Under the pieces are notes generated by a model that was given only the letters and a program-made list of their open reading frames with translations, did no database searches and had not been told where the DNA came from. The translations under genes and the position numbers were made by a program. DNA of 64,000 nucleotides from Streptomyces sp. NBC_00663 (GTDB lineage Bacteria; Actinomycetota; Actinomycetes; Streptomycetales; Streptomycetaceae). The number at the start of each line of letters is the position of its first letter. Position 1 is the first letter of the stretch. Where the stretch lies: assembly GCF_036226885.1 (NCBI RefSeq), contig NZ_CP109027.1:992001-1056000 (forward strand), written 5' to 3'. Below, piece after piece: positions 16,856-24,087 of the stretch.

Positions 16856-18307
16856 ATGCCGTCCCATCTCTCTGCGGACCGCCCAGCCGCCCAGCCGCCC
16901 GGTCGCGGCTCGGTCGACGCGCTGATAACGCAGGCGCGACGGCTCAAGGGCGACGTGGACGCCGTACGACGGGACGCGCAGGACGACGGATCGGACCCGC
17001 AGGGACGCTGGCAGCGCGCGCTCTACGACCTGGCACTGCACCAACTCAGCGATCTGGACGAGCACTTGGCCCAGTTGCGGGACGGCCCCGCCGTTCTCGC
17101 ACCCGCCGCACCCCCACCCGTCGAGCAGGCCGCGCCGACCGCTCCCCGGCGCGGCTCCCTCCTCAGCCGGGTGGGCAGCGCGGAGTGGAACCTGCTGACG
17201 GACGAGGCGAGTTGGTCCGGCGAGCTGTACCAGATCCTGGGCCGCGACCCGGCGGCTCCCCCGCTCACCCTCGACGAACTGCCCGCCGTGGTCCTCGACG
17301 AGGACCGGCCGAAGCTCACGTCGATGGTCACGGACTGTCTTGTCGACGCCAAGCCCATCGACGGCGAGTTCCGTGTGCTGCGCCCGGACGGCGCCGTACG
17401 CACGGTGCACATGATGGGCGAGCCCGTGCTCGGCACCGACGGCAGCACCGCCTCGATGTGGGCCGTACTGCGGGACGTCAGCGAACTGCGCCGCAGTCAG
17501 CGGGTGGTGAGCGAGAGCCGAGACTCGCTACAGCGCCACCGGCATCACGCGCAGACGGAGCACCGGCTCGCGGTCGAGCTCCAGGAGGCCGTGCTGCCAC
17601 CGTGGCTCGGCTCCCCGCGGCTCCCGCGACAGGGTCCGGGGAGGGGTGCGGAGGGCAGCTCGGAAACTCTCGATCTGGCCGCGCGCTATCTGCCCTCGTC
17701 GGCGAGCACGCTGATCGGTGGCGACTGGTACGACGCCCTCCCACTCGCCGACGGCGACATGCTGCTCAGCGTCGGCGATCTCACCGGGCACGGCGTCGCC
17801 GTGACGTCCGGCATGGCGACGCTGCTCGGTGCCGTCCGCGGCATGGCGATGGCGGGCACCGCACCGGGACAACTGCTGTGCTGGCTCAACCAGTTACTCC
17901 ACGCCACGGCACAACCGGCCCTCGGTAGCACGGTCTGCTGCCGCTACCGGCCCGGAACCCGGACGCTCACCTGGGCACAGGCCGGACACCCCGCCCCGCT
18001 GCTGTTCCGCGACGGGACGGGGCGCAGGCTGAGCGCACCGGACGGCGTCCTGCTCGGCGCGACCTCCGGTGCTGTCTACGAACAGGCCGAAGAGACCCTC
18101 GAAGCCGGCGACCTGCTGGTGCTGCACACCGACGGACTGATGCCGGGGCACGACAGCACAGCGGCCGTGAACCGTCTCCTCGACCTGGCTCCGCGCCTTG
18201 CCGGGGCGCGCACCGCACAGGACTGCCTACGGTTGGTCGTGGAGGAGTTCGGCGAGACCGAGCGCGAGAACGACGCCTGCGTGCTCGTCGCCAAGGTCAC
18301 TGCCTGA
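16856..18307 (+). CDS. PAS-containing PP2C (SpoIIE-type) serine phosphatase
   Basis: This 483-residue cytosolic protein has an N-terminal helical segment (about 15-75), a PAS-like domain (about 105-210, RVGSAEWNL...LRDVSELRR) and a SpoIIE/RsbU-type PP2C domain from about 240. Metal-coordinating aspartates are visible in GGDWYD at 288-293, in VGDLTGHG, and in the terminal ENDACVLVA. Such phosphatases dephosphorylate anti-anti-sigma factors in partner-switching pathways. No anti-sigma or anti-sigma antagonist gene is adjacent, so its target must be elsewhere. ATG at 16856 follows CGGAG at proper spacing. It converges on the nsdB-like gene. Confidence 0.9.
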   Translation: MPSHLSADRPAAQPPGRGSVDALITQARRLKGDVDAVRRDAQDDGSDPQGRWQRALYDLALHQLSDLDEHLAQLRDGPAVLAPAAPPPVEQAAPTAPRRGSLLSRVGSAEWNLLTDEASWSGELYQILGRDPAAPPLTLDELPAVVLDEDRPKLTSMVTDCLVDAKPIDGEFRVLRPDGAVRTVHMMGEPVLGTDGSTASMWAVLRDVSELRRSQRVVSESRDSLQRHRHHAQTEHRLAVELQEAVLPPWLGSPRLPRQGPGRGAEGSSETLDLAARYLPSSASTLIGGDWYDALPLADGDMLLSVGDLTGHGVAVTSGMATLLGAVRGMAMAGTAPGQLLCWLNQLLHATAQPALGSTVCCRYRPGTRTLTWAQAGHPAPLLFRDGTGRRLSAPDGVLLGATSGAVYEQAEETLEAGDLLVLHTDGLMPGHDSTAAVNRLLDLAPRLAGARTAQDCLRLVVEEFGETERENDACVLVAKVTA

Positions 18308-18337
18308 GATTCACGTCGGACTCAGCGCACAAACCCC

Positions 18338-19828
18338 CTATGCCCGTGCGCTGTTGCCGCTCTTCACCGGCTTCGGCAGGGCCAGCTTGATCTCCTCCCT
18401 CAGCTCGTGGATCTTCGGGTAGCTGGAGTACTCGGCGGTGAGCCGGTACATCTGGCGCAGCCGGTCCCAGGTGCGGTGCGAGGAGTTGGAGCCCATCGAC
18501 ACCAGGGCAAGCCGGGCGTACGTACCGCCCTGTTCCGGGTCGTCCGCGATGAAGCAGGCGGAGGCCATCGACAGGAAGTCGAAGATCTTCGACCGCTGCC
18601 GTCCGTCGACCCGCAGGGCCAGGGCCTTCTCCGCGTAGTGCTGGGCGTGCGCGGCCGCGCCCGGCTCGTGCTCCGCCAGCGTGCGGTAGGCCAGGGCCTG
18701 CATGCCGTACAGGTCCTCCTCCTTGAACATCTGCATCCAGCTCGGCGGCGGCACGTCGCTGCGGTCGGAGACGAAGAGGTCCTCCGCCCGGCCGAGGGTG
18801 CGGCGCATCGCCTGCCCCTTGCCCATGGACGCCTGCGCCCAGGCCTCCACGGTGTAGAGCATGGCCATGGTGCGCGGCAGCACCTCGTCGCCCGAACCGG
18901 ACTGGGCGAGCTTCATCAGGTCGAGCGCGTCGTCGGGCCGGCCGAGGTGCACCATCTGGCGAGCCGCTCGGGAGAGCGCCTCCCCGGCGCGCGGCCGGTC
19001 ACCGCCCTCACGGGCCGCGTGGGCGGCGATGACGAAGTACTTCTGGGCCGTGGGCTCCAGGCCGACGTCGTGCGACATCCAGCCCGCGAGGACGGCGAGG
19101 TTGGCGGCGACGCCCCACAGGCGCCGCTGGAGATGGTCGGGGTGGCGGTAGGCGAGCATGCCGCCCACCTCGTTGAGTTGGCCTACGACCGCCTTGCGCT
19201 GAAGCCCGCCCCCGCGGGCCGCGTCCCAGGCCCGGAACACCTCGACCGAGCGCTCCAGTTCCTCGATCTCCTGCGACCCGATGGGGGCGGCCTCGTAACG
19301 GTCGAACCCAGCGGGGTCGGCGTGCAGGGGGTCGTCGAACTGGGGGGCGTCGGCGGTGAGGGCCGGGTCGGTGTGCAGCCAGTCGTGCATGGCACTGCTG
19401 AGTACGGATCCCGCGGTGAGCGCGGCACCCGCACCCACCAAGCCGCGTCGGTTGAGCATGAGGTCCATTCCCGTGAATTCGGTGAGGACCGCAGCGGTTC
19501 GGTCGGGCGCCCATGGCATGCCGTCGGGATGTTCAGCGCTCCCGTCGCCCTGCCGTTTCCCCGTACGCCCGTGCCGGACCAGACCGAGGTCCTCGATGGT
19601 CACGACACGGCCGAGACGCTCGGTGAACAGGGCAGCCAGCACACGGGGCACCGGATCGCGCGGGATCTCTCCCATGTCGATCCAACGCCGCACCCGCGAG
19701 GTGTCGGTCGAGAGCTGGGGGTGGCCCATGGCCGCCGCCTGCCGGTTGACCAGCCGCGCGAGTTCGCCCTTGGACCAGCCGGCCAGGCCGAACAGATCCG
19801 AAAGACGGGTGTTGGGTTGTCCGCTCAC
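18338..19828 (-). CDS. nsdB: NsdB/NsdA-family regulator of differentiation
   Basis: This 496-residue protein has an N-terminal helix-turn-helix-like segment (GWSKGELARLVNRQA and STDTSRVRRW within residues 14-60), followed by a long helical, TPR-like region. NsdA and NsdB are negative regulators of aerial growth and antibiotic production in Streptomyces coelicolor. The opening GQPNTRLSDLFGLAGWSK looks closest to NsdB as I remember it, but the paralogue choice is moderate. GTG at 19828 follows a GGGGG run 6 bases upstream; longer in-frame starts have no ribosome site. Helix-phased direct repeats lie upstream. Confidence 0.8.
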   Translation of the reverse strand: MSGQPNTRLSDLFGLAGWSKGELARLVNRQAAAMGHPQLSTDTSRVRRWIDMGEIPRDPVPRVLAALFTERLGRVVTIEDLGLVRHGRTGKRQGDGSAEHPDGMPWAPDRTAAVLTEFTGMDLMLNRRGLVGAGAALTAGSVLSSAMHDWLHTDPALTADAPQFDDPLHADPAGFDRYEAAPIGSQEIEELERSVEVFRAWDAARGGGLQRKAVVGQLNEVGGMLAYRHPDHLQRRLWGVAANLAVLAGWMSHDVGLEPTAQKYFVIAAHAAREGGDRPRAGEALSRAARQMVHLGRPDDALDLMKLAQSGSGDEVLPRTMAMLYTVEAWAQASMGKGQAMRRTLGRAEDLFVSDRSDVPPPSWMQMFKEEDLYGMQALAYRTLAEHEPGAAAHAQHYAEKALALRVDGRQRSKIFDFLSMASACFIADDPEQGGTYARLALVSMGSNSSHRTWDRLRQMYRLTAEYSSYPKIHELREEIKLALPKPVKSGNSARA

Positions 19829-19863
19829 GTCAAGCCCCCAGGTTCTCGGCTGAGTTGACAGTA

Positions 19864-19920
19864 GCCCGGTGAGAGTTGCCGGGCGACTATTCGCCAGGGT
19901 TCGCCAGGGTGCGCCAGATG
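19864..19920 (-). promoter_or_regulatory. Dyad plus 10-bp tandem repeats upstream of nsdB
   Basis: GCCCGG (19864-19869) and CCGGGC (19879-19884) form a 6-bp-arm dyad. Directly beyond it come two identical 10-base units TCGCCAGGGT (19891-19900, 19901-19910) and a diverged third (19911-19920). A 10-base period places each copy on the same DNA face. The block lies 36-92 bases upstream of the nsdB GTG and may be a regulator-binding region. Confidence 0.45.
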
Positions 19921-20101
19921 GTGTGCCACTGGGCATCGGGTGTCAGGTAGGAAAGCGCCACCCCGACCCGGTCTCCTACATATGACGGGTGCATTCCCCA
20001 GGGTGCATCCAGGGGGCCGGGCCGGGGAGCGCGATTGCGTGGACCTGACCCGTTCGCGCAGATACCTGCACTGCTGGCACACGAAGGGATCTGTCTCGCC
20101 C

Positions 20102-21241
20102 ATGTACGCAGCATCGTCCTCCGTGTCCGCCCCGCCCCGGTCGCTGCACCCCCGCCCGGCGGGCAGCGGCCCCTACCTCGACCCCGCCCGCCCGGCGGCT
20201 CCCGTGCTCGGTGCCGGCCGGACGCGGCGCGTACCGGGGATCGGTACCCAACCGCTCAGCGGGAGACTCGACTTGTCCGGCCCTCAGGGCGCACAGCTGC
20301 GTACGGCGATCGCGTCGGTGCACCGGATCTGCCCGGAGTTCGCTCCGGTGCAGGTGCTGCGCCGCAGCGGACGCTCCGTCCTCCTGGTGGGGACGACCGG
20401 GCGCAGCACGGCCGTCGCGAAGTGTTTACTGGACCACTCCCCTGTGTGGGCCGAGCGGATCCGCCACGAAATAGCGGCATACCGCTCGTTCGTCCGGCAC
20501 CGCCCGCCCGTGCGGGTGCCCCGGCTGATCGCGGCGGACCCGGACAACTGCACCCTGGTGATCGAGCGGATGCCCGGCCGGGTGGCGGCCCTGCACCGGC
20601 ATCCGGCGGAGGCGCCGCCGCGGGCGGACATCAGGGCGGCGCTCGGCGCGATCTGCCGGCTCAACGCCTGGCGGCCGCCGGCGGGCACCTTCGACGCCCC
20701 GCTGGACTACGCGGCCCGGATCAACCGCTACCACGAGCTGGGGCTGCTCACCGACCGGGACATGGGCGACCTCCAGAAGCTGCTGCACGGCATCGCGCTC
20801 TCGGCGGGCCGACAGGGCATGGGCCAGTTCTGCCACGGCGACGCACTGCTCTCGAACATCCTGCTCTCACCGGCCGGTCCAGTGCTGGTGGACTGGGAGC
20901 ACGCGGGCTGGTATCTGCCGGGCTACGACCTGGCGACGCTGTGGTCGGTGCTCGGCGACGCCCCGGTGGCGCGCCGTCAGATCAGCCAGATCGCGCAGTC
21001 GGCGGGCCTGGCCTCCCGTGACGCGTTCCTGGTGAACCTGATGCTCGTCCTGACCCGGGAGATCCGTACCTACGAGACGGCCGTGCAGCGGTCGATGCAC
21101 GACACGACCCCGGCGGCACCGGGAGCGGCCCACCCGGGTGCTGCGCCGTCCGGCGAGGAACAGCGGCTGCTGCTCAGGCGGCTGCACGACGACTGCCAGC
21201 TGGCCCGACGGGCCGTACGCGCGGCGGTCGGCACTCGCTGA
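20102..21241 (+). CDS. Aminoglycoside phosphotransferase (APH)-fold kinase
   Basis: This 379-residue protein has a kinase-like APH fold in its central and C-terminal part. The catalytic loop is CHGDALLSN (H245, D247, N252 region) and the metal-binding aspartate is in VLVDWEHAG. The N-terminal 60 residues are Pro/Arg-rich and unstructured-looking, and the C-terminal 50 residues add a polar tail. The substrate is not evident; many such genes phosphorylate amino sugars, choline or other small hydroxyl compounds rather than drugs. It is divergent from nsdB with about 270 bases between starts. Confidence 0.82.
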   Translation: MYAASSSVSAPPRSLHPRPAGSGPYLDPARPAAPVLGAGRTRRVPGIGTQPLSGRLDLSGPQGAQLRTAIASVHRICPEFAPVQVLRRSGRSVLLVGTTGRSTAVAKCLLDHSPVWAERIRHEIAAYRSFVRHRPPVRVPRLIAADPDNCTLVIERMPGRVAALHRHPAEAPPRADIRAALGAICRLNAWRPPAGTFDAPLDYAARINRYHELGLLTDRDMGDLQKLLHGIALSAGRQGMGQFCHGDALLSNILLSPAGPVLVDWEHAGWYLPGYDLATLWSVLGDAPVARRQISQIAQSAGLASRDAFLVNLMLVLTREIRTYETAVQRSMHDTTPAAPGAAHPGAAPSGEEQRLLLRRLHDDCQLARRAVRAAVGTR

Positions 21242-21327
21242 CGGGGACGTCGGTCCGCGGTGCGCCAGGGACAGCGGCGCAGCGCGGACCTTCGTATGTC
21301 CGCTCGCGGACCCGCGGCCGCACGTCC

Positions 21328-21343
21328 ATTGGTGTAAGCCACT
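21328..21343. promoter_or_regulatory. dre-like (DasR) element upstream of the peptidoglycan amidase
   Basis: The 16-mer ATTGGTGTAAGCCACT matches the DasR-responsive consensus A(C/T)TGGTCTAGACCA(G/C)T at 13 of 16 positions, with the mismatches in the centre. It lies in the 270-base gap before the amidase, 170 bases upstream of its TTG start. DasR is the GlcNAc-responsive repressor, so a link to cell-wall hydrolysis is sensible. Similarity is partial. Confidence 0.3.
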
Positions 21344-21512
21344 GACGCCCCGCAGGCACGGGAGCCGCCGCCACGAAACTCCCGTGGCCCCTGGTTGACA
21401 AGGGAATTCGCCCTTTCCTGGGCATGATTGACGGATCGTCGGCAAGCCGGTACCACTGACGCACGCCCGGCCCCGCACGGCTCATCGCGCCCGACCGTCC
21501 CAGGAGGCTGCT

Positions 21513-23462
21513 TTGCGAGTCCCAGCCAACAGTGCCTCCGGGCACAGACGTACGCGCACCGCCGTCGCGACGGCGGCCCTGCTGCTCCCCCTGCTCGGCG
21601 CGGCCCCCTCCGCCGGGGCGCAGTCGTCGGCGAACAGCCTCCAACTGGCGTTCGCCTCGGCGGCCACCGAGTACCGGGTGCCGCAGAGCGTCCTGCTCGG
21701 CGTCTCCTATCTCCAGTCCCGTTGGGACGCGCACGCCGGTGCGCCGAGCGTGACCGGCGGCTACGGCCCGATGCATCTCACCGACGCCCGCACCGCGCTC
21801 GCCGGGGCCACCCACCACAGCGAGGGCACGGAGGACGCGCGCGGCGACAGTGCCCGCGCCGCCCTGCTCCCCTCGGCGCAGGCACCGACGCCCACCGAGT
21901 TCCCGGCCCGGCTGACGACGCTGCCGAAGGCGGCGGAGCTGACGGGCCTGAGCGCGGAGGAGCTGCGCACCGACCCCGCGGCGAACGTCGCCGGTGGCGC
22001 CGCACTGCTCGCCAACGCCCAGAAGAAGCTGGGCGAGCCGCTCAGCGACGACCCGGCGGACTGGTACGGGGCGGTGGCCCGCTTCTCCGGAGCGGACGAC
22101 ACCGCGACTGCGGAGGCCTACGCGAACGACGTGTACGACGTGATCCGCACCGGCGAGGAACGCACCACGGACGCGGGCCAGCAGGTCGCCCTGGCCGCCC
22201 GGCCCGGCGTCGACCCCGCCACGGCGCAGCTGGCGGAGACGGGTCTGCGCACGCTCGGCGCAGGTGACACCGAGTGCCCGAGGTCGGTGTCCTGCGAGTG
22301 GATCCCGGCGCCGTACGAGGAGTTCGGCGACAACGACTACGGCAACCACGACCTGGGAGACCGCCCGGCCTCGCAGAGCATCAAGTACCTCGTCATCCAC
22401 GACACGGAGGGTGCCTGGGACGGTGTCCTCAACCTGGTCCAGGACCCCACCTACGTGTCGTGGAACTACACCCTGCGCTCCACCGACGGCCACATCGCCC
22501 AGCATGTGAAGGCCAAGGACGTGGCCTGGCACGCCGGCAACTGGTACGTCAACGCCAAGTCGATCGGCCTGGAGCACGAGGGTTTCCTGGCGAACCCGGA
22601 CGCCTGGTACACGGAGGCGATGTACCGGTCGTCGGCCCGGCTGGTGAAGTACCTCTCGAAGAAGTACGCCATCCCGCTGGACCGGCAGCACATCCTCGGC
22701 CACGACAACGTGCCGGGGCCGACCACGGGCAGCGTTCCCGGGATGCACACCGACCCCGGCCCGTACTGGGACTGGCGGCACTACTTCGAGCTGCTCGGCC
22801 GTCCCTTCGACGCCCCCGACGCCAAGCGGGGCCACGGCGTGGTGACGATCCTGCCGGACTACGCGACGAACCAGCCGGAATACACGGGGTGCGTCACCAA
22901 GGGCGAGCCCTGCGCGGCACACGGATCGAGCGAGGTACGCCTGTACTCCGGTCCCGGCGAGGACTACCCGCTGATCAAGGACATCGGCCTGGGCACGACG
23001 CCGGGCACCGGCGTCAACGACATCTCCTCGCGGGTCTCCACCGGTCAGCAGTACGCGGTCGCCGACCAGCAGGGTCGCTGGACGGCGATCTGGTACCTGG
23101 GCCAGAAGGCCTGGTTCGAGAACCCGGCGAAGGATCCGACCGCGGTGCGCACGAGCGGCCTGGTGGTCACCCCGAAGGCCGGCCTGACGTCCGTGCCGGT
23201 GTACGGCCGCGCCTACCCCGAGGCCTCCGCGTACCCGGCGGGGGTGCCCGCGCAGGCGGTGTCGCCGCTGCCGTACACCCTGCTGGAGAAGCAGAAGTAC
23301 GTGGTCGGTGACAAGGTGCCCGGCGAGTACTACTACGCGGTCACGTTCACCACGGACTCGCACAAGGTCGTGGTCGGCAAGGATCTGTACTACGAGATCC
23401 AGTACGGCCACCGGGTCGCGTTCGTGCGGGCGGCAGACGTGGACGTGCTGCCGTCCCGCTAG
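21513..23462 (+). CDS. Secreted N-acetylmuramoyl-L-alanine amidase (amidase_2/PGRP type)
   Basis: This 649-residue exported protein has a signal peptide at about 1-36. An N-terminal region (40-250) resembles a lytic-transglycosylase-like helical domain (VPQSVLLGVSYLQSRWD). The zinc amidase domain spans about 285-435: VIHDTE contains the first ligand H296, AWHAGNW and GLEHEG follow, and GMHTDPGP holds the last His. The C-terminal 200 residues look like SH3-type wall-binding modules. It should cleave the MurNAc-L-Ala bond of peptidoglycan outside the cell. The TTG start at 21513 is fixed by AGGAGG 6 bases upstream. Confidence 0.88.
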   Translation: MRVPANSASGHRRTRTAVATAALLLPLLGAAPSAGAQSSANSLQLAFASAATEYRVPQSVLLGVSYLQSRWDAHAGAPSVTGGYGPMHLTDARTALAGATHHSEGTEDARGDSARAALLPSAQAPTPTEFPARLTTLPKAAELTGLSAEELRTDPAANVAGGAALLANAQKKLGEPLSDDPADWYGAVARFSGADDTATAEAYANDVYDVIRTGEERTTDAGQQVALAARPGVDPATAQLAETGLRTLGAGDTECPRSVSCEWIPAPYEEFGDNDYGNHDLGDRPASQSIKYLVIHDTEGAWDGVLNLVQDPTYVSWNYTLRSTDGHIAQHVKAKDVAWHAGNWYVNAKSIGLEHEGFLANPDAWYTEAMYRSSARLVKYLSKKYAIPLDRQHILGHDNVPGPTTGSVPGMHTDPGPYWDWRHYFELLGRPFDAPDAKRGHGVVTILPDYATNQPEYTGCVTKGEPCAAHGSSEVRLYSGPGEDYPLIKDIGLGTTPGTGVNDISSRVSTGQQYAVADQQGRWTAIWYLGQKAWFENPAKDPTAVRTSGLVVTPKAGLTSVPVYGRAYPEASAYPAGVPAQAVSPLPYTLLEKQKYVVGDKVPGEYYYAVTFTTDSHKVVVGKDLYYEIQYGHRVAFVRAADVDVLPSR

Positions 23463-23474
23463 CGGCGGGGCCGG

Positions 23475-23972
23475 TCAGCCCTGCTGGAACAGCTCCGCCG
23501 GGAGCGGTTTCAGCAGGGCGTACAGGTCGTCCGTGATGGGGCGGTCCCAGGCGGCGATGGTCACCAGGACGTTGTCGCTGCGGTCGAACTGGACGCAGGA
23601 GATCCGGCTCTCGGAGAGCTTGAGGCGGCGCACGATCATGAGGTTGTCGCCCTGCATCACGGGCATGTCCTCGGTCTCGGTGACGGTCACCTCCTCGTCG
23701 TTCTCCAGCGCGATCAGCAGCTGGGCGACCTCGAAGGGGATCTCGCCCTCGGCGAGGTCGCGGGCCGGGGAGCCCTCGGGGAGATTGCCGATGATCATCG
23801 CGGGGCCGCGGCCGCCGAAGAGGTCGTAGCGCAGAAAGACGCCCTGGCAGGTGCCGTCGGGGGCGGGGAGCAGGCCGGCGCCGAGGTTGCCGGGCCAGTC
23901 GCCCGGGTCCATGGCCAGTACGTCGAAGTCTGGGCCGGCGGGAGTCGCGCTGCGGCGGCGGAGGAACGACAT
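23475..23972 (-). CDS. Conserved hypothetical protein
   Basis: I do not recognise this 165-residue protein as a named family. It is soluble and acidic, starts MSFLRRRSATPAG, has no signal peptide and no membrane helix, and contains an alpha/beta pattern with FEVAQLLIALENDEEVTVTETED near its middle. Codon use matches its neighbours, so it is a real gene. It converges on the amidase with 12 bases between stops, and starts about 115 bases from the end of the LAL regulator gene, in the same direction. No function can be suggested. Confidence 0.75.
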   Translation of the reverse strand: MSFLRRRSATPAGPDFDVLAMDPGDWPGNLGAGLLPAPDGTCQGVFLRYDLFGGRGPAMIIGNLPEGSPARDLAEGEIPFEVAQLLIALENDEEVTVTETEDMPVMQGDNLMIVRRLKLSESRISCVQFDRSDNVLVTIAAWDRPITDDLYALLKPLPAELFQQG

Positions 23973-24087
23973 GTGCCAATGGTACGGGGCCGGGCCGGGT
24001 TGGTGCGGGGTGGGCTGGGGTCGGTTGCAGGGTCCGGGCTGGGTGTGGCCGGCCGCGCAGTTCCCCGCGCCCCTTACGGCGTTGCCC

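Noticed and set aside
21395..21415. TTGACA followed by an AAGGG/CCCTT dyad upstream of the amidase as a vegetative promoter
   Set aside because: No acceptable -10 element occurs at 16-19 bases from TTGACA.
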